Assembly (NCBI GenBank): GCA_964550565.1
Contig: CAZKAI010000020.1
Coordinates: 1 to 47,028 of the forward strand
Direction of reading: 5' to 3'
Length of the DNA: 47,028 nucleotides
Source: Anaeroglomus sp964550565
GTDB lineage: Bacteria; Planctomycetota; Phycisphaerae; Sedimentisphaerales; Anaerohalosphaeraceae
A program made the position numbers and the translations under genes. Shown here piece by piece: positions 8,166 through 17,008 of the stretch (positions are counted from its first letter, which is position 1; the number at the start of each line of letters is the position of its first letter). The notes under the pieces were generated by a model, which saw only the letters and a list, made by a program, of their open reading frames with translations, searched no databases and had not been told where the DNA came from.

Positions 8166-9020
8166 ATGAAAAAGGCGTTTACATTAATCGAACTGCTGGT
8201 GGTGATTGCAATTATTGCTTTGCTGCTGGCGATTGTGGTGCCGGCACTGCACCTGGCCAAACGTAAAGGATCTCTGGTTGTCTGCATGGTGAACACGAAG
8301 AATCTGTCGCTGGCCTGGTATATGTACAAGGAGGACTGCGACGGCCGGATTATGAGTGCACAGATGGAAGGCAGGGAACCCACCGGTCATTATGTGGGCT
8401 GGACGGGGACGCCTCGCGATGCCAGCGGTACGGCCCTGAGCATTACGCAGCCCAGTCCGCCTGTGACTGACGCTGACGAAATCCGGGGGATTGAAAGAGG
8501 GCGTCTTCATGAGTATATCAAAGATCCGAAGGCTTATCATTGTCCCGGCGACAATATTCGCCGGAGCAAATATGATGGAACGCCGGTCTTTTTGTCCTAT
8601 TCCGTTCCCACCTGTCTGTATGCAGCCACGGATTCCAGCTCGACGCGTTATAAACAGCAGATTGTCAAGTATTCTGAAATCACAGCTCCATCGCAGCGGT
8701 ATAATTTTGTCGAGGTGGCCCAGACCCGCAACTGGAACATGAGCGGATGGTTTTCATTCGGCGCGCCGGAGTGGACCGGCGACATTCAGCGGTGGGGATG
8801 GTGGGATCCGATGGCGGTGAATCACGGCGATGCGAGTGTCATGGGCTATTGTGATGGACATTCCGAATCGCGTAAATGGCAGGATTCTTTTACCAAGGAA
8901 CGTGTGAATAAGCTGATTACACAGAATGTGGATACGTATAATATAGAATATCCGCCCGCGGGACAGACTGAAGATATCGGTTTCATGGTTAAAGGGTGGG
9001 CCTATCGTTACAGACCCTAG
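8166..9020 (+). CDS. Prepilin-type N-terminal methylation protein (H-x9-DG)
   Basis: A 284-residue protein with a type IV prepilin leader: short basic start, FTLIELLVVIAIIALLLAIV with the processing Phe and the +5 Glu. The globular domain ends with the H-x9-DG motif (His in VNHGDAS, DG in CDGHSES) typical of the many planctomycete/Lentisphaerae prepilin-like proteins. A LYHCPGD-like CPGD motif (YHCPGDN) is conserved with the second copy at 34288. These proteins are expected to sit in the membrane or a pseudopilus; their role is not established. It stands between ThuA-like and Gfo/Idh/MocA genes of the sugar operon, suggesting a link with substrate handling at the cell surface. Confidence 0.9.
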   Translation: MKKAFTLIELLVVIAIIALLLAIVVPALHLAKRKGSLVVCMVNTKNLSLAWYMYKEDCDGRIMSAQMEGREPTGHYVGWTGTPRDASGTALSITQPSPPVTDADEIRGIERGRLHEYIKDPKAYHCPGDNIRRSKYDGTPVFLSYSVPTCLYAATDSSSTRYKQQIVKYSEITAPSQRYNFVEVAQTRNWNMSGWFSFGAPEWTGDIQRWGWWDPMAVNHGDASVMGYCDGHSESRKWQDSFTKERVNKLITQNVDTYNIEYPPAGQTEDIGFMVKGWAYRYRP

Positions 9021-9074
9021 TATGTTCGGGCGTTGAATAAAACGAGTTTGACTATTTAAGAAACGGAAGGCATT

Positions 9075-10460
9075 ATGAAACGCAGAGAGTTTTTGAAAAG
9101 TGCGGCCGCTGCGGCGACCGGGATCCTTGGATTTCCAACCATCGTGCCGTCGGTTGTTCTGGGTAAGGACGCTCCGAACGGCAAGATCAATATTGCCCAG
9201 ATTGGATTTGGCCGGATTGCCCGGGATCATGACCTTCCGGACACCATCAAGCAGGAGATGTGCCGGGTTGTGGCCGTGGCGGACCTGGATTCCAAACGTC
9301 TGGCCGACGGCAAGACGTGGATTGAGAACTACTACAACAAAAAGTACAACCAGGACAATTACATCAATGTAAAGACCTATGGCGATTACCACGAGATTAT
9401 AGCCGACAAGAGCATCGATGCGGTGATCATTTCGACCCCTGACCACTGGCACGCTCAGCCTGCGATGGAAGCGGCGCTGGCGGGCAAAGACATTTACATG
9501 CAAAAGCCCACTTCGCTGACGATTACCGAAGGTCGGCAGATGGCGGATACCATCAAACGGTGCGGTGTGATTTTCCAGATCGGCAGCCAGCAGCGTTCTC
9601 GCAATCCCTGGCCGCACTTCAAGAACGTCTGCCAGATGGTCCGCAACGGCCGGATTGGCAGGCTTAAGCATGTCCAGGTAGGCTTGATGACCGACCCGGG
9701 CTGCGGCGTGGAACCGGAAATGCCCGTGCCGGCCAATCTGAATTATGATATGTGGCTGGGCTGTACGCCGATGGTTTATTACACCGAAAAGCGTGTCCAT
9801 CCGCAAAAAGACTATTCGCGTCCGGGCTGGCTGCGCTGTGAGCAGTTTGGCGCCGGCATGATTACCGGCTGGGGTTCACATCACATTGACACGGCTCACT
9901 GGGGCATGGATACCGAATACACGGGTCCTGTCGAACTGGAAGGCACCGCGGTATTTCCGGCCTCGGGTCTGTGGGATGTTCATGGTGATTTTGATGTGCA
10001 TACCAAATATGCCAACGGCGTGACCATGCATATCAGCAGCAAGTTTCCCTGCGGCGTGCGGTTTGAAGGCGATGAAGGCTGGATTTTTGTCGCCCGGGGC
10101 AGCGGTCGTGCCACCGCCAGTGACCCCGTGTCCGGCGACCCCAATCAGGCGCCGGTTCTGGTCAGCGACAAGAAACTGCTGGAAGGGGATGCCAGCAAGG
10201 ACAAGGTGCAACTGGTGCTCAGTACCGACCAGCACCTGAACTGGCTGGAGAGCATCCAGTCGCGCAGGCAGCCGATTACCAATGCTGAAATCGCACACCG
10301 GTCGTGCAGTGCGTGTCTGCTGAGCCATATTGCCATGAAGCTCAAACGCAAACTCCGCTGGGATCCGGTCAAAGAGCAGTTTCTTGACGACGCCGAGGCC
10401 AATGCGATGCTGTCGCGTCCCCAGCGTGCCCCGTATGGAACCAACTATGTGAAAGCATAA
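9075..10460 (+). CDS. TAT-exported Gfo/Idh/MocA family oxidoreductase
   Basis: A 461-residue protein beginning with a twin-arginine signal (MKRREFLKSAAAAATGILGF). The NAD(P)-binding Rossmann domain follows (INIAQIGFGRIARDHDLP; DAVIISTPDHWHAQPAMEA). The usual EKP motif reads QKP, keeping the important Lys. The C-terminal half contains GWGSHHIDTAHWGMD, with the His-x3-Asp/His pattern of the catalytic region. Family members oxidise sugar hydroxyls, often at C3. Export by TAT means the cofactor is carried folded. A GGAAGG ribosome site precedes the start. It is the last gene of the operon, closed by the terminator at 10482. Confidence 0.92.
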   Translation: MKRREFLKSAAAAATGILGFPTIVPSVVLGKDAPNGKINIAQIGFGRIARDHDLPDTIKQEMCRVVAVADLDSKRLADGKTWIENYYNKKYNQDNYINVKTYGDYHEIIADKSIDAVIISTPDHWHAQPAMEAALAGKDIYMQKPTSLTITEGRQMADTIKRCGVIFQIGSQQRSRNPWPHFKNVCQMVRNGRIGRLKHVQVGLMTDPGCGVEPEMPVPANLNYDMWLGCTPMVYYTEKRVHPQKDYSRPGWLRCEQFGAGMITGWGSHHIDTAHWGMDTEYTGPVELEGTAVFPASGLWDVHGDFDVHTKYANGVTMHISSKFPCGVRFEGDEGWIFVARGSGRATASDPVSGDPNQAPVLVSDKKLLEGDASKDKVQLVLSTDQHLNWLESIQSRRQPITNAEIAHRSCSACLLSHIAMKLKRKLRWDPVKEQFLDDAEANAMLSRPQRAPYGTNYVKA

Positions 10461-10481
10461 CCTGTTTTTGTACTGCATTTC

Positions 10482-10514
10482 AAGGCCGGGCTGTTCGCAG
10501 CGCCGGCCTTTTTT
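10482..10514 (+). terminator. Rho-independent terminator of the ThuA/Gfo operon
   Basis: Stem AAGGCCGG (10482-10489) pairs with CCGGCCTT (10503-10510), a 13-base loop, followed by a T run (10509-10514). It lies 22 bases after the oxidoreductase stop. Confidence 0.85.
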
Positions 10515-10563
10515 ATTTGCTACCGGAGAGGGGCTGTCCTGAAATGCCGCACCACTGTTCGTA

Positions 10564-10905
10564 TTATTCCGTTTTCATGGAGATGAAGAAGACCGCCAGC
10601 ACAATCAGGCCGAAACCCACGATATGATTCCACAGAATCTTTTCTTTGAGATACAGCACGGAAAATACGGCAAATACCACGAGGGTGATGATCTCCTGGA
10701 TGGTTTTGAGCTGGGCGGCGGAGTAAAAGCTGTGGCCGATGCGGTTGGCGGGTACCTGGAAGCAGTACTCGACAAAGGCAATCAGCCAACTGACCAGAAT
10801 GACCAGCCACAGGGCCTTATTCTTGAATTTCAGGTGCCCATACCAGGCCATGGTCATAAATACATTTGATATCGTCAGCAACACAATCGGCAGCAACGCT
10901 TTCAT
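10564..10905 (-). CDS. DUF486 family small membrane protein
   Basis: A 113-residue, four-helix membrane protein matching the DUF486/DMT-like family (LLTISNVFMTMAWYGHLKF; WLIAFVEYCFQVPANRIG; AQLKTIQEIITLVVFAVFSV; final IVGFGLIVLAVFFISMK). Full length for the family. The function is unknown; distant relation to small multidrug-resistance type transporters is assumed from fold. An AAGGAA ribosome site precedes the ATG. It is transcribed alone, opposite to both neighbours. Confidence 0.88.
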   Translation of the reverse strand: MKALLPIVLLTISNVFMTMAWYGHLKFKNKALWLVILVSWLIAFVEYCFQVPANRIGHSFYSAAQLKTIQEIITLVVFAVFSVLYLKEKILWNHIVGFGLIVLAVFFISMKTE

Positions 10906-11157
10906 ATTGGATTCCTTAATAAACCAGATTGGGACTATTTAGACAGACTTTTGTTTTTTGTCAAGTGCAGTTATCTATCCAACACGTGTGATTTTTTCGC
11001 GATCAAAAGAAGCAAGTAATTGAAGCTGCTGTACTTAGCCTTGCCGGGCCGGAATATTTCAGGCCGGATCAGCAGATTTCTTAAAAATGTATTGCCTGAA
11101 TGTGCGGAGACGTCATAATAGTCCAGCAAGAATACCACTAAGATTTGGAGGTGTTTT

Positions 11158-11691
11158 ATGGCTGGACAGAAAGTCGCAAAAGCGATCGTTCCGTGGTGGG
11201 TGGCGGGAATCATGCTTGGTCTGGTACAGATTCTGGCCGTCTGGGTGGCCGACCCGCTGGGGGTTTCAACACAGTTTGTCATTCTCGATGCCAAGGCCCT
11301 GAATCAGGTTGCCCCTGAGTACACACAGAATCATCCTCTTATCAGTCAGCCCAAGAATCGCGCGCTCGGTTATGGTTTCTGGCTGGATGCGGGTATGGTG
11401 GTCGGGGGGCTGGCTGCGGCAGTTGGCTATCGCCGCTGGAAACTGCAGGCGATTCCCGTCTGGTGGAAGGTGAATCGGGGCGGTTCCATTGCCGGTCGGT
11501 TTGCTGCGGGGTTCATTGCCGGCATCCTTATCCTGCTGGGGGCGCGTCTGGCTCATGGCTGCACGAGCGGGCAGTTCGCCAGCGGCTGGGCACAACTCAG
11601 TCTGTCGGCGGTGCCGTTCACGATTACCCTGTTTGCCTTCGGGATGCTGACGGCCCGAATCGTTTTTCCAAAAACACCCGATATCGAATAA
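11158..11691 (+). CDS. YeeE/YedE (DUF395) family sulfur transport protein, first half
   Basis: A 177-residue membrane protein with about four transmembrane segments. The diagnostic motif GARLAHGCTSGQFASG carries the conserved Cys that passes thiosulfate in TsuA-type YeeE transporters. The family occurs as one long protein or as two adjacent half-proteins; here the second half follows 15 bases later. Likely role: uptake of thiosulfate or related sulfur species. The start is supported by GGAGG about 7 bases upstream. Confidence 0.85.
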   Translation: MAGQKVAKAIVPWWVAGIMLGLVQILAVWVADPLGVSTQFVILDAKALNQVAPEYTQNHPLISQPKNRALGYGFWLDAGMVVGGLAAAVGYRRWKLQAIPVWWKVNRGGSIAGRFAAGFIAGILILLGARLAHGCTSGQFASGWAQLSLSAVPFTITLFAFGMLTARIVFPKTPDIE

Positions 11692-11706
11692 GCCAGGGAG
11701 GCAATC

Positions 11707-12240
11707 ATGTTTGAAAATCCAAATATCACCGGTTTTGTCATCGGGATTCTGTTCGGTGCGTCGCTGTTTGTCGCGGGGCTTGCCGATCCGGATAAAATTA
11801 TCGGTACACTTCGTCTGAAGGACTTTCATGCCATGCGGACGATTGCGGTCTTTGTGCTGGTGGGGATGCTGGGCACGTGGATTCTGCAACTGGCCGGCCA
11901 TGCTCATCTGAGCATCAAACCGGCCACGATGGTCACGATTCTGCTGGGCGGGGCACTGCTGGGGATTGGTTTCGGGATGACCGGCTATTGCCCGGGTACG
12001 GGGCTGGTCTGTGCGGCGGCAGGACGGATTGATGCCTTGATTACTGTTGCCGGCATGTTTGCGGGGGCGCTGGTGTATATCCTGATTTATCCATCCATCG
12101 TTTTGCCGCTGGAGAAGATTGCCAACTACGGCAAGGTCACGCTGCCGGAACTGACCAAAACCAGCGCTGCGGTGTGGGTGTTGCCGATTGTTGCGGCAGG
12201 CACCGTTGTACTGCTGCTGACGGCCCGAAAAAAAAGCTGA
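11707..12240 (+). CDS. YeeE/YedE (DUF395) family sulfur transport protein, second half
   Basis: A 177-residue membrane protein with about four or five transmembrane helices and the motif GIGFGMTGYCPGTGLVCAAAGR, the partner of the GCTSG motif in the upstream gene. The two genes form a compact bicistron with AGGGAGG before this start. Expected to assemble with the upstream protein into a single thiosulfate/sulfide-type carrier. The stop codon lies inside the stem of a terminator shared with the convergent UroD-like gene. Confidence 0.85.
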   Translation: MFENPNITGFVIGILFGASLFVAGLADPDKIIGTLRLKDFHAMRTIAVFVLVGMLGTWILQLAGHAHLSIKPATMVTILLGGALLGIGFGMTGYCPGTGLVCAAAGRIDALITVAGMFAGALVYILIYPSIVLPLEKIANYGKVTLPELTKTSAAVWVLPIVAAGTVVLLLTARKKS

Positions 12241-12260
12241 CATTGAAACATGTCAGCTTT
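12228..12260 (-). terminator. Terminator between convergent sulfur-transport and UroD-like genes
   Basis: Ten-base perfect stem AAAGCTGACA (12233-12242) with TGTCAGCTTT (12251-12260) and an 8-base loop. On the minus strand the hairpin runs into a U tract (A8 at 12228-12235), an excellent terminator for the GH38/UroD-like transcript. On the plus strand it has only TTT afterwards, so it is weaker there. Confidence 0.85.
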
Positions 12261-12294
12261 AAATGAAACACATCGTGTCGGATTCGTATTCGAT

Positions 12295-13350
12295 TCAGGG
12301 GCAGATTGCCTCAAGTGCCATGGTTTCGACATTCTGGGGCGGCACATTGGGTAAAATGGCTTCGTGGCTGGGGCTGATAATCAGGTTGGGTCCCAGCAAT
12401 GCTTTGATCCTGCGCACCTCTTCCCGCACCTGTTGGGGTGTTCCATTGGTCAGCAGGTCCTGGGTATCGATGCCGCCTAAAAAAGTGATGCGGCCTTTGA
12501 AATGTTCGGCCAGAGTGCGGGCGTCCATATTGGCGGCCCTGGCCTGGAGGGGGTGCAGGCAATCGACGCCGGCTTCAATCAGGTCTTCGATGACTTCAAA
12601 GACCGAGCCGCAGGAATGCAGAATGACCTGCAATCCATGCCGTCGGCCCTGCATGGTAAATTGTTTGAACCAGGGCATGATAAAGCGGCGAAAATGGTCC
12701 GGGCTGCAAATCAAACTCAATTGTGTGCCGAAGTCGTTGCCGAAGAAAAAGGCGTCCACCAGTCCTTTTGAGGCCGTAAAGAAACGTTCATTGGCTTCAT
12801 AGTAAAACTGGCATACGCGGTCTGTGATCGCTTCAACCACCTCGGGATGTGTGTACATTTTAACCATGTACTCTTCCATGCCCAACAGGTCCATCATGTT
12901 GTGGTAAAAGCATGTCCAGAAGCCGCTCATGCGATACACATCGCCGGCCTCTTTTAAATCATTCAGGCAGGCGTCAAAGTTCATGTATTTCGGGTCTGGC
13001 CAGGGGAAATCATTGACCTGGGCGACCTCGGTGCAATCTGCCAGTGGGGGCCTTGCGTGTTTTTCGCGATCCAGGCCAGCGTCGAATAATTCGATACCTC
13101 GTGGGTCCTGATAGCTGTTTTCATAAAATTGCGGACAAATCCAACGCATATCGTCATTAAGCTTGCGGCGGAGTTGTTCTTCGGTGGTTGAGCCGAAGTA
13201 ACGATGGAGCAGCGGCCAGGTGTCTTTGTGGGGGTTTCCCAACCAGAATCCGCAGCGATCTGCGGACTGGCCGGAAATAATCGTTTTGATCCGATGGCGA
13301 TGGTTCATCACTGGTTTTTCATTTAATACAGTGTCTTCAATAGTTTTCAT
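12295..13350 (-). CDS. Uroporphyrinogen decarboxylase-like protein in the GH38 operon
   Basis: A protein of about 351 residues of the UroD superfamily: RIKTIISGQSADRCGFWLG near the N-terminus, MSGFWTCFYHNMMDLLGMEE, then GLQVILHSCGSVFEVIEDLI with the HSCGS motif, LHPLQ and ITFLGGIDTQ, ending with a SPSHEAILPNVPPQN segment. The HxCG motif occurs in corrinoid/CoM methyltransferases (MtaA-like), where His and Cys bind zinc. This suggests methyl transfer rather than decarboxylation, but is inference. Start choice: the ATG at 13350 follows the GH38 stop by one base (TAA-C-ATG), favouring reinitiation; ATGs at 13368 or 13308 are possible. None has a clear ribosome site. Confidence 0.8.
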   Translation of the reverse strand: MKTIEDTVLNEKPVMNHRHRIKTIISGQSADRCGFWLGNPHKDTWPLLHRYFGSTTEEQLRRKLNDDMRWICPQFYENSYQDPRGIELFDAGLDREKHARPPLADCTEVAQVNDFPWPDPKYMNFDACLNDLKEAGDVYRMSGFWTCFYHNMMDLLGMEEYMVKMYTHPEVVEAITDRVCQFYYEANERFFTASKGLVDAFFFGNDFGTQLSLICSPDHFRRFIMPWFKQFTMQGRRHGLQVILHSCGSVFEVIEDLIEAGVDCLHPLQARAANMDARTLAEHFKGRITFLGGIDTQDLLTNGTPQQVREEVRRIKALLGPNLIISPSHEAILPNVPPQNVETMALEAICP

Positions 13351-13351
13351 G

Positions 13352-16300
13352 TTAGATGGATTTATCATTTTGGGTCGTATTTTTCTGTAATCGCAGAGTC
13401 ACCACTTCGAAGGGAACCATCGAGATTGGTTTGTTGACCTGCGAATTTTTATCTTCAAACGGGCTGCTGAGCCAGATGGAAGAGCCGGAACCACCGCCGG
13501 GCCATTTTACAGTGACTGGAACGGTATGCTCTGCATCAGAATTATATAATCTGACCATCAGGGCGGAGCCGTCCCGACTGGGTTCAATGGTGCTGACCAC
13601 GATGCCGTCGCCCTGGATTTGCAGCAGGGGGACGATTGTCGGCTGGGATGGATTTACCGAAACGGCCAACATCGGCTGATGGAGGGCGCGGCCAAACTGT
13701 TCGGCTTTGACGGAATCATAGCCGCCGGTGTGTGGTTTCAGGGCATAGCGGAAGGTTACTTTGCCTTCCTGATCGGCCTTGTAATTGGTCTCCCAGTGAT
13801 TGTTCATCACCCAGGAATGAAATGCCTGTCCCGGCTCGATGGATGTTCGATAAGACTCTTTGTCCCATCCTCCCGTTGAAAAGGCGATCGGATTGAACAA
13901 TACCATCGGAGCATCGAGACTTGACCATGTTACACCATAAGTCTTGTTGGAGACATCAACCCAGCGGCGGGTGCAGAAGAAGTCTTTGTTGGCGCCTTCG
14001 ATCTGGTCGGCCTCCGGCTGCATGACGCCCCATTGCAGGTTGATTTTCATCAGGCCATCGGGCACATGGAACGGGAATCCGAACGATACGCTTTCCGGGT
14101 CGCGGACTTTGAGCTTATCGACGGTGTTGGTGATGAAGAGCTGATCGCTGCCATCCACCAGACGAATCTCTCGGTCCAGGGATTTGCACCCCGGAGCGCT
14201 GCTGGTGATTCTGACCGCGGCAACCAGAGGGCCTTTGTCAATGACGGTGACTTTAACGGGTTTGCTGATACGCTGATGTCCTTCGGCCGCCTTGCGTCCG
14301 AGGATATACAGGTAATCATTGATGCCTTCGCCGATTGTGGAATCGACCAGATTGCCGGTGATGCCGGTACGGATCAGGGAGGTGATTGCCCCATTTTCTG
14401 CATTCCACTGGGCGCTAATGATGCCATTGCTGATACTGTTATCAGAGACTACCGCTTTCCCGGAAGCATTGGATTTGCCGGGGGCAATGGTGTAGCGTTT
14501 TGCTCCTAGGGCTGGAACATTAGCGGCGACAAAGGCCAGTTCGCCCGTGCTGAGCCGCTGAGAAGCGATGATGGAGCCGGTGTCGTCCTTGACCACATCG
14601 CCGGCTGAAGACTCGGCTGCACTGACAAGGACCAGTTCCGTTCTCGGCCAGTTCAGAGTATTGAATACATCGATGGTGTTGGTCCTGGCTTTTTGAATCC
14701 CGGTGATGCTCTGTGTGAATAACTGGTCTGTCATTGCGGCGGCATCCACGGCGAATTGTTTTTTGTACTCGGCCTGCTGGACGGCAAAGGCACTGTCTGG
14801 CTCGCTGATGCTGTTATGGGCGCCCCAGGTGTGCTCATCGTACATGATGATTTTCTGCCATGCCTGATCAAATGCCTCGTGGGGGAATGCCCCGGCATTC
14901 AGCATGGACCAGAGTGTCTGGGTCTGCACGATTATTTCGGCGGCACTGCGATTTAATACCGTATCGGCGGACGTGGACGCACAGCCGTCTTCCCAGTAGG
15001 GGGTGAAGTCTTTTTTGCGGACGGGGATTTGGTTTCCATACCGCCGCTCGAATTCCTCCATCATCTCACTGTTGGCGGTGATAATCAGTTTGGGGTAAGC
15101 GTATTTGGTATTCCACTGGTGCACACACTCGGACAGGGCCGGATTCGGCGGGCCGTTGTCCGCCCCAATATTATACCGAATATTGACCATGTCATAGGGG
15201 TAGTTCCGGGATTTTAACTCGTTGAGATATTTCAGGATTTTGCCTTCGTCGCTGGTGATGCAGTGGCCGACCGGGCAGCCGTGAAACCAGCTATAGGCGG
15301 TTGACGCCATCCAGAATAAAATCTTGTGCTGGCCGCAGGGCGAGACCCAGTAAAACGGCTTATCGCCCCATTCGAAGGTGTGGCCGACACGATGTCCGAC
15401 ATTCGGGCCCACATTCAGGTACTTGACGCCCCACAGTCCGAAGGCGGTCGCCAGGCCCCACGAATATCCCGGCACATCCGTCTGCATTGCGGATGTTATA
15501 TTGACGCCGTATTGCTGTTGGTAACGTTTAGCAGCACCCATTAATTCGATCAATTCCTCTTCGGAATAAATGCCGGTCATGGCCTGGGCATACATCGCAT
15601 CCATGTGCATGGTCTTGTTGCGTGTGGCCTGAATGAAACGATTTTTATCCGCATCCGAGGCCCTGTGATTGAGAAACTCCTCGACCGCCCACATGCCTTC
15701 CGGATGCCATTTGAATGTTTCTGTTTCGGGCCGGTTTTTCGACTGGTCAATATAATCCAGCGCCTTGTAAATATGATCCACCTGTACATTCATCACATCC
15801 GGCTGGGTATGGGTATAACCGATATCCAGATGGGTCTGATGGACCAGATAAATTTCCCATTTTCGCTCCGGCTCGATGGGAGCTTTTTTCGTGATGCTGT
15901 TCTGCCCGGCCTTAAAGAGCACGGTCACATTTTCAGATTTTGAATCATCCGTTGGCGCCAGGACATCGACATAACTGACGGCCTGGCCATCGGTATTCAC
16001 TGTGCGTTTAAATACGCCCTGCGAGGTGGTAATTTCCACCTGAGCCTGGGTGGTCAGCAGGCAATCTCCGAAATCCAGGCGGAGTTTTCGGCTGACGCCG
16101 TCGGTGTCGTTGTACCAGCAGGACTGCGGGATAATCTCAAAATCGCGCAGCGGCGGCAGGGACTCTATGCCCGTAAAAACCACGGCATCATAGAGCATCC
16201 ATGAGCCGGTGGTGGTGATGGTGATGACATTACCCTCGGATCGCAGCAAATCAGACTTGAGGTAGGTTGTGTACGTCTGGCTATTGCCGCCGGTGGGATT

Positions 16301-16741
16301 ATCAAGCATCCTGTCGCCAGGTCCGGCGACGGTCTGGTACTGCCATTTCTGACCATTGATGTCCAGAGTTATTACGGGAGGCACATGATTATGGGAGGCG
16401 ACCAGATGGATATCCAATTGATAAAGTGCATACTTTTGGGGGTCGCATTCAAATCGGATTGTGTAGGGATGCTGTACTCCGCCGGCCCATGCATCTGTCA
16501 TGGAGGGATGGATATACGGCCAATCCGATCCGGGCGAATCCGTTCCGACGGTGAAGTCGACGCCCCTGGGAAAGGTCCTGGGGAAGTCCTGATGCTTTGC
16601 GGCAACGGCAAACTCCGCATAGTTCTGATCGACGGTTCCAATCTGCCATAACGTCGTTTTTGCGGAAGCGGAGGATGCCGCAAGACACACTGCAGCAGTC
16701 AGGAAGAATCGTACTGTGTTCTGAAAAGAAGGCTGTTTCAT
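13352..16741 (-). CDS. Secreted GH38 alpha-mannosidase-like glycosidase with N-terminal CBM-like module
   Basis: About 1129 residues from the chosen ATG, which is preceded by GAGGT and opens a good signal peptide (MKQPSFQNTVRFFLTAAVCL...ASA). Residues about 30-195 match the beta-sandwich CBM-like domain seen as domain III of PL4 rhamnogalacturonan lyases (LWQIGTVDQNYAEF; DWPYIHPS; YTIRF). The glycosidase core starts near residue 300 with HQTHLDIGYTHTQPDV (Zn ligands in H-x-D) and has the nucleophile Asp422 in MQTDVPGYSWG. The C-terminal beta domains of GH38 follow. Expected to cleave alpha-mannosides or similar glycosides outside the cytoplasm. Coupled to the UroD-like gene; promoter and operator lie at 16810-16873. 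Confidence 0.87.
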   Translation of the reverse strand: MKQPSFQNTVRFFLTAAVCLAASSASAKTTLWQIGTVDQNYAEFAVAAKHQDFPRTFPRGVDFTVGTDSPGSDWPYIHPSMTDAWAGGVQHPYTIRFECDPQKYALYQLDIHLVASHNHVPPVITLDINGQKWQYQTVAGPGDRMLDNPTGGNSQTYTTYLKSDLLRSEGNVITITTTGSWMLYDAVVFTGIESLPPLRDFEIIPQSCWYNDTDGVSRKLRLDFGDCLLTTQAQVEITTSQGVFKRTVNTDGQAVSYVDVLAPTDDSKSENVTVLFKAGQNSITKKAPIEPERKWEIYLVHQTHLDIGYTHTQPDVMNVQVDHIYKALDYIDQSKNRPETETFKWHPEGMWAVEEFLNHRASDADKNRFIQATRNKTMHMDAMYAQAMTGIYSEEELIELMGAAKRYQQQYGVNITSAMQTDVPGYSWGLATAFGLWGVKYLNVGPNVGHRVGHTFEWGDKPFYWVSPCGQHKILFWMASTAYSWFHGCPVGHCITSDEGKILKYLNELKSRNYPYDMVNIRYNIGADNGPPNPALSECVHQWNTKYAYPKLIITANSEMMEEFERRYGNQIPVRKKDFTPYWEDGCASTSADTVLNRSAAEIIVQTQTLWSMLNAGAFPHEAFDQAWQKIIMYDEHTWGAHNSISEPDSAFAVQQAEYKKQFAVDAAAMTDQLFTQSITGIQKARTNTIDVFNTLNWPRTELVLVSAAESSAGDVVKDDTGSIIASQRLSTGELAFVAANVPALGAKRYTIAPGKSNASGKAVVSDNSISNGIISAQWNAENGAITSLIRTGITGNLVDSTIGEGINDYLYILGRKAAEGHQRISKPVKVTVIDKGPLVAAVRITSSAPGCKSLDREIRLVDGSDQLFITNTVDKLKVRDPESVSFGFPFHVPDGLMKINLQWGVMQPEADQIEGANKDFFCTRRWVDVSNKTYGVTWSSLDAPMVLFNPIAFSTGGWDKESYRTSIEPGQAFHSWVMNNHWETNYKADQEGKVTFRYALKPHTGGYDSVKAEQFGRALHQPMLAVSVNPSQPTIVPLLQIQGDGIVVSTIEPSRDGSALMVRLYNSDAEHTVPVTVKWPGGGSGSSIWLSSPFEDKNSQVNKPISMVPFEVVTLRLQKNTTQNDKSI

Positions 16742-16809
16742 CTGGATTACCTCGCACTGAAAACCATGTTCCCTGTTCACTGGATACTGTATTTCACCAA
16801 ATCATCATG

Positions 16810-16837
16810 ATATTAACAAACAAATTATGACAGCCAA
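16810..16837 (-). promoter_or_regulatory. Predicted GH38 promoter
   Basis: On the minus strand TTGGCT (-35, 16837-16832) and TAATAT (-10, 16815-16810) with a 16-base spacer. The -10 starts exactly 23 bases after the end of the adjacent operator, the same offset as in the sugar transporter promoter. Confidence 0.5.
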
Positions 16838-16838
16838 T

Positions 16839-16873
16839 CGTATTTTGCGTCTGATTAGTCTCATTTTGCGACA
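16839..16873 (-). promoter_or_regulatory. Direct-repeat operator of the GH38 gene
   Basis: Two copies of CGCAAAAT on the minus strand (16870-16863 and 16849-16842) start 21 bases apart. The whole 35-base block matches the block at 18264-18298 in 31 positions. It abuts the -35 box of the GH38 promoter, suggesting activation by an AraC/XylR-type protein. Confidence 0.7.
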
Positions 16874-17008
16874 ATCCTTTGCGATTAATCCTTGAATATT
16901 TTCGCGAATATCGGTAAATCATAAAACGGATATTAAGAGGTGTAAACAGTCTATTTTAAGACCGTAAGAACTAAAGAAACAAGTTGATGCATCTGTATGA
17001 TTGACTGC

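Noticed and set aside
8754..9806. Long open frame (350 codons) on the minus strand
   Set aside because: It is antisense to the prepilin-like and Gfo/Idh/MocA genes, has no recognisable domain and no ribosome site; it arises from codon bias of the real genes. The same applies to 6193-7104, 11266-12243 and 29774-30751 on the minus strand.
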